Part shown: piece after piece, positions 1 through 7,389 of the stretch | Layout: each line of letters opens with the position of its first letter | Numbering within the stretch: position 1 is the stretch's first letter | Source of the DNA: Dyadobacter bucti | Lineage (GTDB): Bacteria > Bacteroidota > Bacteroidia > Cytophagales > Spirosomataceae | NCBI RefSeq assembly: GCF_005869225.1 | Contig: NZ_SWFP01000006.1 | Span: forward strand, 372,001 to 436,000 | DNA: 64,000 nucleotides | Direction of reading: 5' to 3' | Notes under the pieces: generated by a model | Told to the model about the DNA's origin: nothing | Seen by the model: the letters and a program-made list of their open reading frames with translations, nothing else | Databases searched by the model: none | Translations under genes and position numbers: made by a program

Positions 1-366
1 CAAAGCCTTACGGAAATCCGGAACGTTGGCGGGTTTGGACTTCTGAAGATCATTGACAATGTTAATGCATTTTTCAGCTGCCCTTGTGTCCACGTCCGAA
101 ACAGAAATTACCTCGCAGTTGGGTTGTAAAGCATAGTTGGATGACAGTGCCAGGCCGCGGCTGTTGACGCCCATCATTCCTACACGCACTTTTTCATTAG
201 CGCCTGCTATACGCGCATAGCTTTTGGGTGTAAAACCAGGCAGAATTCCCCCGAAAGTTAATAAGGCACTTCCTGCTATGGTTTTTTTAATAAAATCTCT
301 CCGGTTGTTATCGCTCAAACCCTGGGCTGATTGTCCGGAATTTGTAGTTTCAGTGTCGTTTTTCAT
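1..366 (-). CDS. Gfo/Idh/MocA family oxidoreductase, Tat-exported (3' part cut by window edge)
   Basis: Only the first 122 codons lie in the window; the gene runs off the left edge. The ATG at 366 opens a protein with the twin-arginine signal NNRRDFIKK, a hydrophobic stretch, then KVRVGMMGVNSRGLALS, which resembles the first strand and glycine turn of a Rossmann NAD(P)-binding fold. Members of this family oxidise or rearrange sugars and related polyols, and in Bacteroidota many are exported through Tat with the cofactor bound. It follows another oxidoreductase of the same family by 57 bp on the same strand, so the two are probably co-transcribed. The substrate cannot be told from the sequence. 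Confidence 0.85.
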   Translation of the reverse strand, partial: MKNDTETTNSGQSAQGLSDNNRRDFIKKTIAGSALLTFGGILPGFTPKSYARIAGANEKVRVGMMGVNSRGLALSSNYALQPNCEVISVSDVDTRAAEKCINIVNDLQKSKPANVPDFRKAL

Positions 367-423
367 AAAACAAAAGAGTTGGTTATCGGTTTTAGATATC
401 TTAAAGAACAATATTATCAAACA

Positions 424-1425
424 TTATTTTTTTACCTTACTCAAAACACTTTCGAGTGTAACACTTTTCCCGCCCTGCCGCTTGCTTTCATCTGCTGCTT
501 CCATAAAAGCGTAAATTTCAATCGTTTCCTTTGGGGTTACAGGTACTTCCCCTGTTTTGAAATACTTGATAATATCCACAAGAAGTGGCTCGTATCCTCC
601 GTAAGGCCCGAGGATTTTATTTCCGTCAACTGTATATACCGTTCCGCCATAATCATGCTTGCCCGTACGGGTACCCCTGAACGTTCCGGTGCGGCCGTCT
701 TCCCACAAACCAACGACGATATCTGTATTAGGCGTGTTGACGCGGGTTACACTTTTACAACCGGTCCCCATTACAGTAAACAATGTTTCCACACCGTGGA
801 TACCGTACCAGAACAGGTCGGGGTGAGTTTTTTCCAAAGCAGCCGGACTGTATGTATCAGCTCCGGTTACCTTGCTTTTATCTATGGCATCTGCACCTTT
901 GATGTAGCGCAAAGAGGAGGCAGAGAAAATAGGTATCTTATATTTTTCGGCAGCCTGGTAAATGGCAAGGGTATCCGACAGGGATGCAGCAACGGGTTTA
1001 TCTATAAACACTCTTTTTCCTGCTTTCAGCACCTCTATTGCCTGTTCCCGATGCAGCCGTCCGTCATTTGTTTCCAGAAGGACAACATCTACTTTGGAAA
1101 GCAGATCTTTAATGGAACCGGCGATTTCGACACCCATTTTTTTTACTTCTTCAATGTACCCGGGAATACGCTTTGCGCTGGATTCAATATCCTTGCTGCC
1201 ATAGGGATATGCGGCAACTGCACGATAACCATCGTATACCGGATCGGGCTGATCGGCATTTAATGCTTTTACAAAAGCGATGCTGTGGGAAGTGTCGAGG
1301 CCGATAATCCCAACCCGTTTCCCCTCCGCTTTTGCTTCTGCAAAGGAGATGTAATTGGTTAGGCTAAGGCCAAGTCCCAACGCCGATGACTTTTGAATGA
1401 ATGTTCTTCTGCTCAGAGAATGCAT
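424..1425 (-). CDS. Gfo/Idh/MocA family oxidoreductase, Tat-exported
   Basis: The 333-residue protein starts with a Tat signal (SRRTFIQK, then a hydrophobic segment ending near residue 31). The NAD(P)-binding strand KRVGIIGLDTSHS follows. A DKP triad (FIDKPVAASLSDT) around residue 140 stands where the family has its EKP motif, which helps bind cofactor and substrate. The rest fits the C-terminal alpha/beta substrate domain. The ATG at 1425 is chosen because the signal begins directly there. A promoter and a 14-bp palindrome sit just upstream, and a LacI-type regulator is next door, so sugar-responsive control is likely. The substrate is not known. Confidence 0.88.
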   Translation of the reverse strand: MHSLSRRTFIQKSSALGLGLSLTNYISFAEAKAEGKRVGIIGLDTSHSIAFVKALNADQPDPVYDGYRAVAAYPYGSKDIESSAKRIPGYIEEVKKMGVEIAGSIKDLLSKVDVVLLETNDGRLHREQAIEVLKAGKRVFIDKPVAASLSDTLAIYQAAEKYKIPIFSASSLRYIKGADAIDKSKVTGADTYSPAALEKTHPDLFWYGIHGVETLFTVMGTGCKSVTRVNTPNTDIVVGLWEDGRTGTFRGTRTGKHDYGGTVYTVDGNKILGPYGGYEPLLVDIIKYFKTGEVPVTPKETIEIYAFMEAADESKRQGGKSVTLESVLSKVKK

Positions 1426-1472
1426 GGAATTATGAGGAAAAGTGATTAGGAATAGTTTCGTGCACCACGTTT

Positions 1473-1486
1473 CGGGTACGTACCCG
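1473..1486. promoter_or_regulatory. Candidate LacI-family operator (perfect 14-bp palindrome)
   Basis: CGGGTACGTACCCG is a perfect palindrome with a central CG, the usual form of LacI-family operators. It lies 48 bp before the ATG of the oxidoreductase at 1425 and directly after a candidate -7 box, where bound repressor would block RNA polymerase. The LacI-type gene begins less than 1.2 kb away. Assignment to that regulator is inference. Confidence 0.6.
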
Positions 1487-1515
1487 TAAATATACTAACA
1501 TATTTGAATTTACAA
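1487..1515 (-). promoter_or_regulatory. Candidate promoter of the Gfo/Idh operon
   Basis: On the minus strand a TTG (1515-1513) is followed after 18 bp by TATATTTA (1494-1487). This matches the Bacteroidota TTG / TAnnTTTG pattern at all but one base of the -7 box. The 14-bp palindrome abuts its downstream edge. Confidence 0.45.
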
Positions 1516-1602
1516 GTCATAGCACTAATTGATTGTTGAAAATTTTGCGAATGAGTATTTGGAAGATTACTTATTTGGAAAACACGGTATATACCTCAGA
1601 TT

Positions 1603-2661
1603 CTAATTCTGGTAAAAAGCGTGATTCTCCTTAGTAATAATATCAATTGGCATAAAATGTACTTTTTCAACCGGAGCGCCGAGTACCAGCCTTTGGTAAA
1701 GCGACATTAACCCCCGGTAACCTTGTTCCTCGGGTTTGTGGCAGATCAGAAAATCGATCGTCCCCATGTTCAGGAAGCGGATGTTTTCCTTAAGAAAGTC
1801 ATAGCCGATCAGGGATATGTCGGTGCGCTTGCTTTTTTCAAGAAAGGATGCAACTGCAAAAACCCTTGAATTGGTGACAAAAATCGCTTCTATATCCTCA
1901 TGTTCGTAGAGTACCCTCGTGAGGTCTTTGGCTACGGACAGGCTGTCCGTGTCCTTGATATCGACCCTGATTACTTCGCATGATTGGTTATGATCATTGA
2001 AGTAAGCCCGGAAGCCTTCTTCTATCTGCAGGTTGTTATAGTTGAAAATTTCCTTTGAAATGTTGACCACCAGTACCTTATGGTTTTCTTTCAGCCGGTA
2101 GGTAAGCAATTTAGCGCCAACATATCCGCTCTGGAACAAATGCGGACCGATATATGACAGGTTGTCCTGGTCGGGAATGTTGGAGTCGAAGAAAACGTAG
2201 GGGATTTTAAGCTTATGACAGGTTTTTACAAATTGTTTTGATTCCTCTATAAAGGAAGGGGAAAGCAGAACGCCGTGGACTTCGGTTTCAAGAATTGCTT
2301 TGATCTGTTCTTCAAAAGTGTTTTTGTCATTGAGGTCGAACAGATAAAACTGGATTTGTACCCCGTACTTTTTAATTTCCGCTTCTGCCCGCCTGATACC
2401 TTTTAATGGTGCTTCCCAAAAGTCGGTTTCTTCGGATACCCGCGGCAGCAGTACAGCGAGTGAAATGATTTTCCGGGACGCGAGGCGGCTTGCAAGAATG
2501 TTGGGCTGATAGTCCAGCTCCTTAATAATGCCGTTGATCTTTTGTTTGGTTTTCTCTGAAACGCCGGGCCGGTTGTGAATGACCCTGTCAACTGTAGCTA
2601 TTGATACATTCGCCCGCCGGGCTATTTCCTTTACTCCAAAATACGTATTATCTTTTTCCAT
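1603..2661 (-). CDS. LacI-family transcriptional regulator
   Basis: The 352-residue product has an N-terminal LacI helix-turn-helix (VKEIARRANVSIATVDRVIH, then the hinge-like segment DYQPNILASRLASRK at about 50-65). A periplasmic-binding-protein-like ligand domain fills the rest. The start is set at the ATG at 2661; a GTG at 2679 would add six residues without homology value. It is divergent from the sulfatase at 2890 and precedes the two oxidoreductases on its own strand. It probably senses a sugar or sugar derivative released by the secreted enzymes; the ligand is not known. Confidence 0.9.
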   Translation of the reverse strand: MEKDNTYFGVKEIARRANVSIATVDRVIHNRPGVSEKTKQKINGIIKELDYQPNILASRLASRKIISLAVLLPRVSEETDFWEAPLKGIRRAEAEIKKYGVQIQFYLFDLNDKNTFEEQIKAILETEVHGVLLSPSFIEESKQFVKTCHKLKIPYVFFDSNIPDQDNLSYIGPHLFQSGYVGAKLLTYRLKENHKVLVVNISKEIFNYNNLQIEEGFRAYFNDHNQSCEVIRVDIKDTDSLSVAKDLTRVLYEHEDIEAIFVTNSRVFAVASFLEKSKRTDISLIGYDFLKENIRFLNMGTIDFLICHKPEEQGYRGLMSLYQRLVLGAPVEKVHFMPIDIITKENHAFYQN

Positions 2662-2889
2662 TAGATCAAATGTGAACACAGAACCCGCCCGGCACCAGAG
2701 TCTCGGGCAGGTTGAAAGTAAAGAGGCTTGTCCAAATAAAAAAATATATAGAAAAGGAAGCGTGAAATTGAAAAAATATAATGATCAGCTGGAATTAAAG
2801 ATTTAATAGCACTCTTTTGTTTTTTGTACTTCTATTTTTACGGCCTGTACCGGTCTACATCTTAATTCATTGTAAACTTTATTCTTTTT

Positions 2890-4329
2890 ATGCTACGATT
2901 TCTTTCCGTTCTGACCGTATCATTATTGTTATGTTTTTTGATGGCTTTCCAGCAGAAAACACCTCCTGCAAAAACACCCAACATTGTACTTTTTTTTATT
3001 GACGACCTGGGTTATGGGGATTTGTCTGTAACAGGAGCGCTGGGATATAAAACTCCGAACCTCGACAAAATGGCTGCGGAAGGGACCCGCTTCACTAATT
3101 TCATGGCCGCGCAGGCAGTATGCAGCGCTTCCCGTGCGGCTTTGCTCACAGGCTGCTATCCCAATCGGGTTGGAGTTTCCGGCGCATTCGGACCGTCATC
3201 CGGAACCGGGCTGAACCCCAATGAGGAAACTATTGCGGAACTGCTCAAAACAAAAGGATATGCTACAGGGATTTTTGGCAAATGGCATCTCGGCAGCGAG
3301 CAGGAGTTTTTACCTTTGAAGCAGGGATTTGATGAATATTTCGGGATTCCATATTCGCATGATATGTGGCCCTTACATCCGTGGCAGGAACGTGCAAAAT
3401 ATCCTCCATTGCATTGGATCGAAGGAAACGAGCAGGGAAAAGAGATTAAAACGCTGGAAGACGCCAGCGAGCTTACTCCCAGAATTACCGAGCGTTCGGT
3501 TTCCTTTATCCGGAAAAATAAAAAGAACCCATTCTTCCTTTATATCCCTTACCCGCTTCCACACGTGCCGCTTGCTGTGTCGGCAAAATTTAAGGGTAAA
3601 AGTCAGCGAGGCATTTTCGGGGACGTGTTGATGGAACTCGACTGGGCGGTAGGCGAGGTCATGAAGGAATTGAAGGCGCAGGGACTGGATGAAAACACCC
3701 TGGTTATTTTTACCAGCGACAATGGTCCATGGCTTAACTATGGTGATCACGCCGGTTCGTCAGGCGGGTTCAGGGAAGGGAAAGGAACCTCGTTTGAAGG
3801 TGGGCAGCGGGAGCCATGCATGATGCGCTGGCCGGGTGTTGTACCTGCTGGCAGGGTGTCAAACAAACTTTTGTCAACCATAGATATCTTGCCTACTATT
3901 GCCAGGCTCACAGGTGCCCGGTTGCCGAAAGAGAAGATCGATGGTATTGATTTCACTGATTTGCTCGAAGGCGATGACAGCAAAACACCCAGGGAAAATT
4001 TCCTCTATTATTACCGGAAAAATAGTCTCGAAGCTGTCAGGAAGCATGACTGGAAGCTGGTGTTCGCGCACCCGGGCAGGAGGTATGAAGGATCGTTGCC
4101 CGGAAAAAATGGGGAACCGGGGCCGGCACCTGAAGATTATCAATATCCAAAGGCGCTCTACAATCTTGCGCGTGACCCCGGAGAACGTTATGACGTGCTG
4201 GAACAAAATCCGGAAATCGTAGCTGAGCTTGAAAAAATCGCGGATGAAGCAAGGGAGGATCTGGGTGATGATCTTCAAAAAATGGCTGGCAAGAATGTAA
4301 GATCTGTCGGACGGTCGGAGAAAAAATAA
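2890..4329 (+). CDS. Secreted sulfatase (family S1), CxASR-type active site
   Basis: The 479-residue protein has a signal peptide (about 1-21) and an alkaline-phosphatase-like sulfatase fold. Metal ligands are visible in FFIDDLGYGD (D38, D39) and in LVIFTSDNGPW. The active-site motif CSASRAALLTG places the cysteine to be turned into formylglycine at residue 78, with Ala in the usual Pro place. Sulfatases of this type cut sulfate esters from polysaccharides in the periplasm or at the surface. The gene is divergent from the LacI-type regulator. The next gene on the strand is a second sulfatase, 383-419 bp downstream depending on its start. The polysaccharide target cannot be named. Confidence 0.93.
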   Translation: MLRFLSVLTVSLLLCFLMAFQQKTPPAKTPNIVLFFIDDLGYGDLSVTGALGYKTPNLDKMAAEGTRFTNFMAAQAVCSASRAALLTGCYPNRVGVSGAFGPSSGTGLNPNEETIAELLKTKGYATGIFGKWHLGSEQEFLPLKQGFDEYFGIPYSHDMWPLHPWQERAKYPPLHWIEGNEQGKEIKTLEDASELTPRITERSVSFIRKNKKNPFFLYIPYPLPHVPLAVSAKFKGKSQRGIFGDVLMELDWAVGEVMKELKAQGLDENTLVIFTSDNGPWLNYGDHAGSSGGFREGKGTSFEGGQREPCMMRWPGVVPAGRVSNKLLSTIDILPTIARLTGARLPKEKIDGIDFTDLLEGDDSKTPRENFLYYYRKNSLEAVRKHDWKLVFAHPGRRYEGSLPGKNGEPGPAPEDYQYPKALYNLARDPGERYDVLEQNPEIVAELEKIADEAREDLGDDLQKMAGKNVRSVGRSEKK

Positions 4330-4446
4330 ATAATGTCCGTCCGGACTCTTGTTTGTTTGATATTTAAATATTTACTTTGTCTATCAATTAAGTAGATTTA
4401 TATTAAGCATTAAGGTTCAAGAATTTGATAAAAATGTATCACTCCT

Positions 4447-4535
4447 GATACCCTAAGAGACAGCACAGGTCCGACTTGCCGGAATTTTCGGTGGTTGTCA
4501 ATTCATGCCAGTCGTCTGGGCTGTCGTAGGGTATC
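4447..4535. repeat. Imperfect long inverted repeat between the two sulfatase genes
   Basis: The arms GATACCCT (4447-4454) and AGGGTATC (4528-4535) pair perfectly. After a small internal loop ACAGC (4460-4464) pairs with GCTGT (4520-4524). About 55 nt lie between, with only weak further pairing. The intergenic stretch 4330-4712 holds no gene that I can support. The element could be a structured RNA, a dispersed palindromic repeat or a remnant of a small transposable element. It lacks the T-run of a terminator. Confidence 0.45.
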
Positions 4536-4748
4536 GGGGGTAAAGATACATATGAAAATCTACTTTGTTTCTTCCCGGTTTACATCTGCATCCATCAAAA
4601 TTTACCGAAGTCAGGAATTGAAGAGGTTCGCTTCTTCAGATTTTTTACATATTAGTTAATGGATATGCAATGATTTAAGTAATCTTCGCATTTTGCCGTC
4701 TTTGTAAAATAAATGCAGAATGAGTTACAAATTATGGGTTATTCTCTA

Positions 4749-6197
4749 ATGAAGAAATTTAATGTATTTTTCGCCCTTCTGACTACTGGACTCTTTCCGC
4801 CGGATTTGAAAGCCCAACCGCAAAAACCGTTACCGCGTCCCAACATTATTTTTATTCTTGCAGACGATCTTGGGTATGGTGATGTTGGTTTCAATGGACA
4901 AAAACTGATCAAAACTCCTAATATTGACCGCCTGGCGAAAGAAGGAATTAGGTTTAACCAGTTTTATGCAGGTACTTCGGTATGTGCTCCGTCCCGCTCG
5001 TCGCTCATGAGCGGACACCATACAGGGCATTCTTATATCAGAGGAAATAAAAGTGTACAGCCTGAAGGACAGCAACCTATAGCCGATACCGTTGTTACTG
5101 TTGCGGAGGTTCTGAAAAAAGCCGGATATAGTACCGGCGCCTATGGAAAATGGGGACTTGGGCCGGTCGGGTCTTCCGGCGATCCGGTTAAACAAGGTTT
5201 CGATAAATTTTACGGATACAATTGTCAGAGCCTGGCACACCGCTATTATCCGGAACATCTTTGGGATAATGAGCAAAAGGTGATTCTTGAGGCTAACCGG
5301 AATCTTCGGTACGCCAGGGAGTACGCGCCCGACCTGATCCAGAAACAAGCTTTGGATTTTGTGGATTCCAAGGATGGCAAACAGCCGTTTTTCTTGTTCC
5401 TGCCATTTATACTTCCCCATGCCGAACTGATTGTTCCGGAGGATAGTATCTTTCTTTATTATAAAGGAAAGTTTGAGGAAAAGCCTTACAGAGGGGACGA
5501 TTACGGATTTAACGCAAAAGATGGTGGCTATACTTCCCAGGATTATCCGCGCGCAACATTTGCAGCGATGGTTACGCGGCTCGATATGTATGTCGGGCAA
5601 ATCATGGACAAGATTAAGGAAAAAGGATTGGATAAAAATACGCTGGTGATTTTTACCAGTGACAATGGCCCGCATATCGAGGGAGGTGCTGATCCTGTAT
5701 TTTTTAACAGTAGTGCGGGGTTAAGGGGTGTGAAGCGTGATTTATACGAGGGAGGTATACGCGAACCATTTGTTGCGCGCTGGCCGGGTGTTATCAAACC
5801 GGGGACAAGCAGCGATTACATTGGTGCGTTCTGGGATATATTGCCCACTTTTGCCGAGCTCGCGAGAACCGAAGCGCCCGCAAATATTGACGGCATATCA
5901 TTCACAGAAGCACTCAAAGGCAGACCCACACAGAAAAAACATGATTACCTGTATTGGGAATTTCATGAACAGGGAGGCAGACAGGCTGTGCGTCAGGACA
6001 ACTGGAAGGCGGTGCGTTTAAAAGCGGCGGGGAACCCCGATGGACTGGTTGAATTATATGATCTGTCGAAAGATCCCGGCGAAACCACAAATGTCACTCC
6101 AAAGTTTCCGGACAAAGCCAAAGAGCTCGGCAGAATTATGAACAAAGCCCACGTTTCTTCTGTGTTGTTTCCTTTTGGAAGTCTGGCAACAAATTAA
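4749..6197 (+). CDS. Secreted sulfatase (family S1), canonical CxPSR active site
   Basis: Counted from the ATG at 4749 the protein has 482 residues. That start puts a normal signal peptide (MKKFNVFFALLTTG...) at the N-terminus; ATGs at 4713 and 4734 would add hydrophilic residues in front. The metal site shows in FILADDLGYGD and LVIFTSDNGPH. The motif CAPSRSSLMSG is canonical, with the formylglycine cysteine near residue 79. It differs from the upstream sulfatase in motif and sequence, so the two likely act on different sulfate esters. A formylglycine-generating enzyme is not present in the window. Confidence 0.93.
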   Translation: MKKFNVFFALLTTGLFPPDLKAQPQKPLPRPNIIFILADDLGYGDVGFNGQKLIKTPNIDRLAKEGIRFNQFYAGTSVCAPSRSSLMSGHHTGHSYIRGNKSVQPEGQQPIADTVVTVAEVLKKAGYSTGAYGKWGLGPVGSSGDPVKQGFDKFYGYNCQSLAHRYYPEHLWDNEQKVILEANRNLRYAREYAPDLIQKQALDFVDSKDGKQPFFLFLPFILPHAELIVPEDSIFLYYKGKFEEKPYRGDDYGFNAKDGGYTSQDYPRATFAAMVTRLDMYVGQIMDKIKEKGLDKNTLVIFTSDNGPHIEGGADPVFFNSSAGLRGVKRDLYEGGIREPFVARWPGVIKPGTSSDYIGAFWDILPTFAELARTEAPANIDGISFTEALKGRPTQKKHDYLYWEFHEQGGRQAVRQDNWKAVRLKAAGNPDGLVELYDLSKDPGETTNVTPKFPDKAKELGRIMNKAHVSSVLFPFGSLATN

Positions 6198-6234
6198 TTG
6201 CTATATCTATATTGTTAAACAGGCTGCGATTTTT

Positions 6235-6450
6235 ATGGAAACTTTGATTGTACAGGGAGATAGCGAGCAGATAGCCACTTTAAAAGCTTTTTTAAAGACT
6301 GTAGGGATTAATTTCAAAACTGAACAGGAACAGGATTCAACTTCATATTTATTAAGTAACTCAGCGAACCGATCTGAACTTTTGGATTCAATAAAGGAAG
6401 CTGACGAAGGCAAAACCAAAAAGGTTGGCCTGGACGAAATATGGAAATAG
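6235..6450 (+). CDS. Type II antitoxin (partner of a YoeB/RelE-type toxin)
   Basis: The 71-residue protein starts at the ATG at 6235; an in-frame TTG at 6175 would lie inside the sulfatase end. It is small, acidic near the C-terminus, and begins METLIVQGDSEQIATLKAFL, a form common in Bacteroidota antitoxins next to YoeB toxins. Its stop codon overlaps the first ten bases of the toxin reading frame (6441-6450), the usual arrangement for these pairs. The reading frame is intact while the toxin is broken, so it may now have no partner or could neutralise related toxins elsewhere. Confidence 0.65.
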   Translation: METLIVQGDSEQIATLKAFLKTVGINFKTEQEQDSTSYLLSNSANRSELLDSIKEADEGKTKKVGLDEIWK

Positions 6451-6703
6451 AATTTACCGAAAAAGCCGAATCACAATTACATTACTGGAAATAGACCGGT
6501 AACCAGGTTGTTTTGAAAAAAAATCAGGCAACTGCTGGAATCAATACTCGAAACTCCTTTTGAAGGAATTGGAAACCCGAGCCGCTAAATACGAATTGTC
6601 GGGTTACTGGTCGAGAAGCATCACCGACGAACATCGGATTGTTTACGCGGTCCGAAAGGACAAAATTGTAATTGTCCAGTGTCGTTTTCATTATGCTAAA
6701 TAA
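6441..6703 (+). pseudogene. Decayed YoeB-family mRNA interferase toxin
   Basis: Translation in pieces gives a clear YoeB-type sequence of about 87 codons. It starts MEIEFTEKAESQLHYWK and ends with SGYWSRSITDEHRIVYAV and VQCRFHYAK, which hold the Arg and the C-terminal His-Tyr used for catalysis in YoeB. It is broken by a TAG at codon 18 (6492-6494), one extra A in the run 6516-6523, and two single-base losses near 6579 and 6587. The ATG overlaps the antitoxin stop. Neighbouring genes show no frameshifts, so decay is more likely than sequencing error. Confidence 0.8.
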
Positions 6704-6704
6704 A

Positions 6705-7319
6705 TCATATCAATCCCGAGCCTGCTGCAAGCTTGATCAGTGAGGCGGTGTTGGAGACTTCGAACTTCATGAGAAGGTTCTGACGGTGGCTGTTGACGGT
6801 GGTAACGCTCACAAAGAGCTTATCCGCGATTTGCGGATTGGTCATACCTTCGGCGATCAGCAATAAAACTTCTTTTTCTCGCCGGGTTAAAAACGGTGTC
6901 GCCTTGGGTGAAGAGGCAGCGTTCTGGTCGAAGTTTGCATTCATAAAATATCCCCCTGCCTGAACCTGACGTACCGCTTCCAGGATTTCTTCTTTTGAAG
7001 AGCTTTTGATCAAATAACCGCTGGCGCCGTTCTGAATCATGCGGGACACATAAGCTCGTTCGCTGAATGTGCTGAGAGCCAAAGATTTAATATGAGGAAA
7101 CTGCTCTTTAATTTTCTTGCAAAGTTCAATTCCGTTGATGTCAGGAAGATTAATATCCAGAAACGCGATATCTACTTCGTTGACTTTCAGGAATGCGATA
7201 GCGTCGATTGCATTGGAAACCGTGCCCACAACAGATATTCCCTCGCTATTGGCCAGTAATGATTTCAGTCCTTCAAGTACCAGCGGGTGATCGTCAACGA
7301 TCAGGATTTTTACACTCAT
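6705..7319 (-). CDS. NarL/FixJ-family response regulator
   Basis: The 204-residue protein has a receiver domain (ILIVDDHPLVLEG at the start; phospho-acceptor Asp in VDIAFLDINLPDING) and a C-terminal LuxR-type helix-turn-helix (LTRREKEVLLLIAEG, then TNPQIADKLFVSVTTVNSHR). The ATG at 7319 is preferred over a TTG at 7346 because the receiver begins right there. It follows the histidine kinase gene at 7390 on the same strand and is surely its partner. Target genes are not given by the sequence; the divergent lipoprotein gene at 9519 is a candidate. Confidence 0.93.
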   Translation of the reverse strand: MSVKILIVDDHPLVLEGLKSLLANSEGISVVGTVSNAIDAIAFLKVNEVDIAFLDINLPDINGIELCKKIKEQFPHIKSLALSTFSERAYVSRMIQNGASGYLIKSSSKEEILEAVRQVQAGGYFMNANFDQNAASSPKATPFLTRREKEVLLLIAEGMTNPQIADKLFVSVTTVNSHRQNLLMKFEVSNTASLIKLAAGSGLI

Positions 7320-7389
7320 TTTCGGGTCGGTCGGTTTACATTGCAATTTTAAGAAAATGGGATGAAAGCGCTCAGCCGGTCAAGCGATT

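Noticed and set aside
331..1263. 310-residue open frame on the plus strand
   Set aside because: It lies opposite a well-supported oxidoreductase gene, is Cys/Phe-rich without domains and has no start context; it is a shadow.
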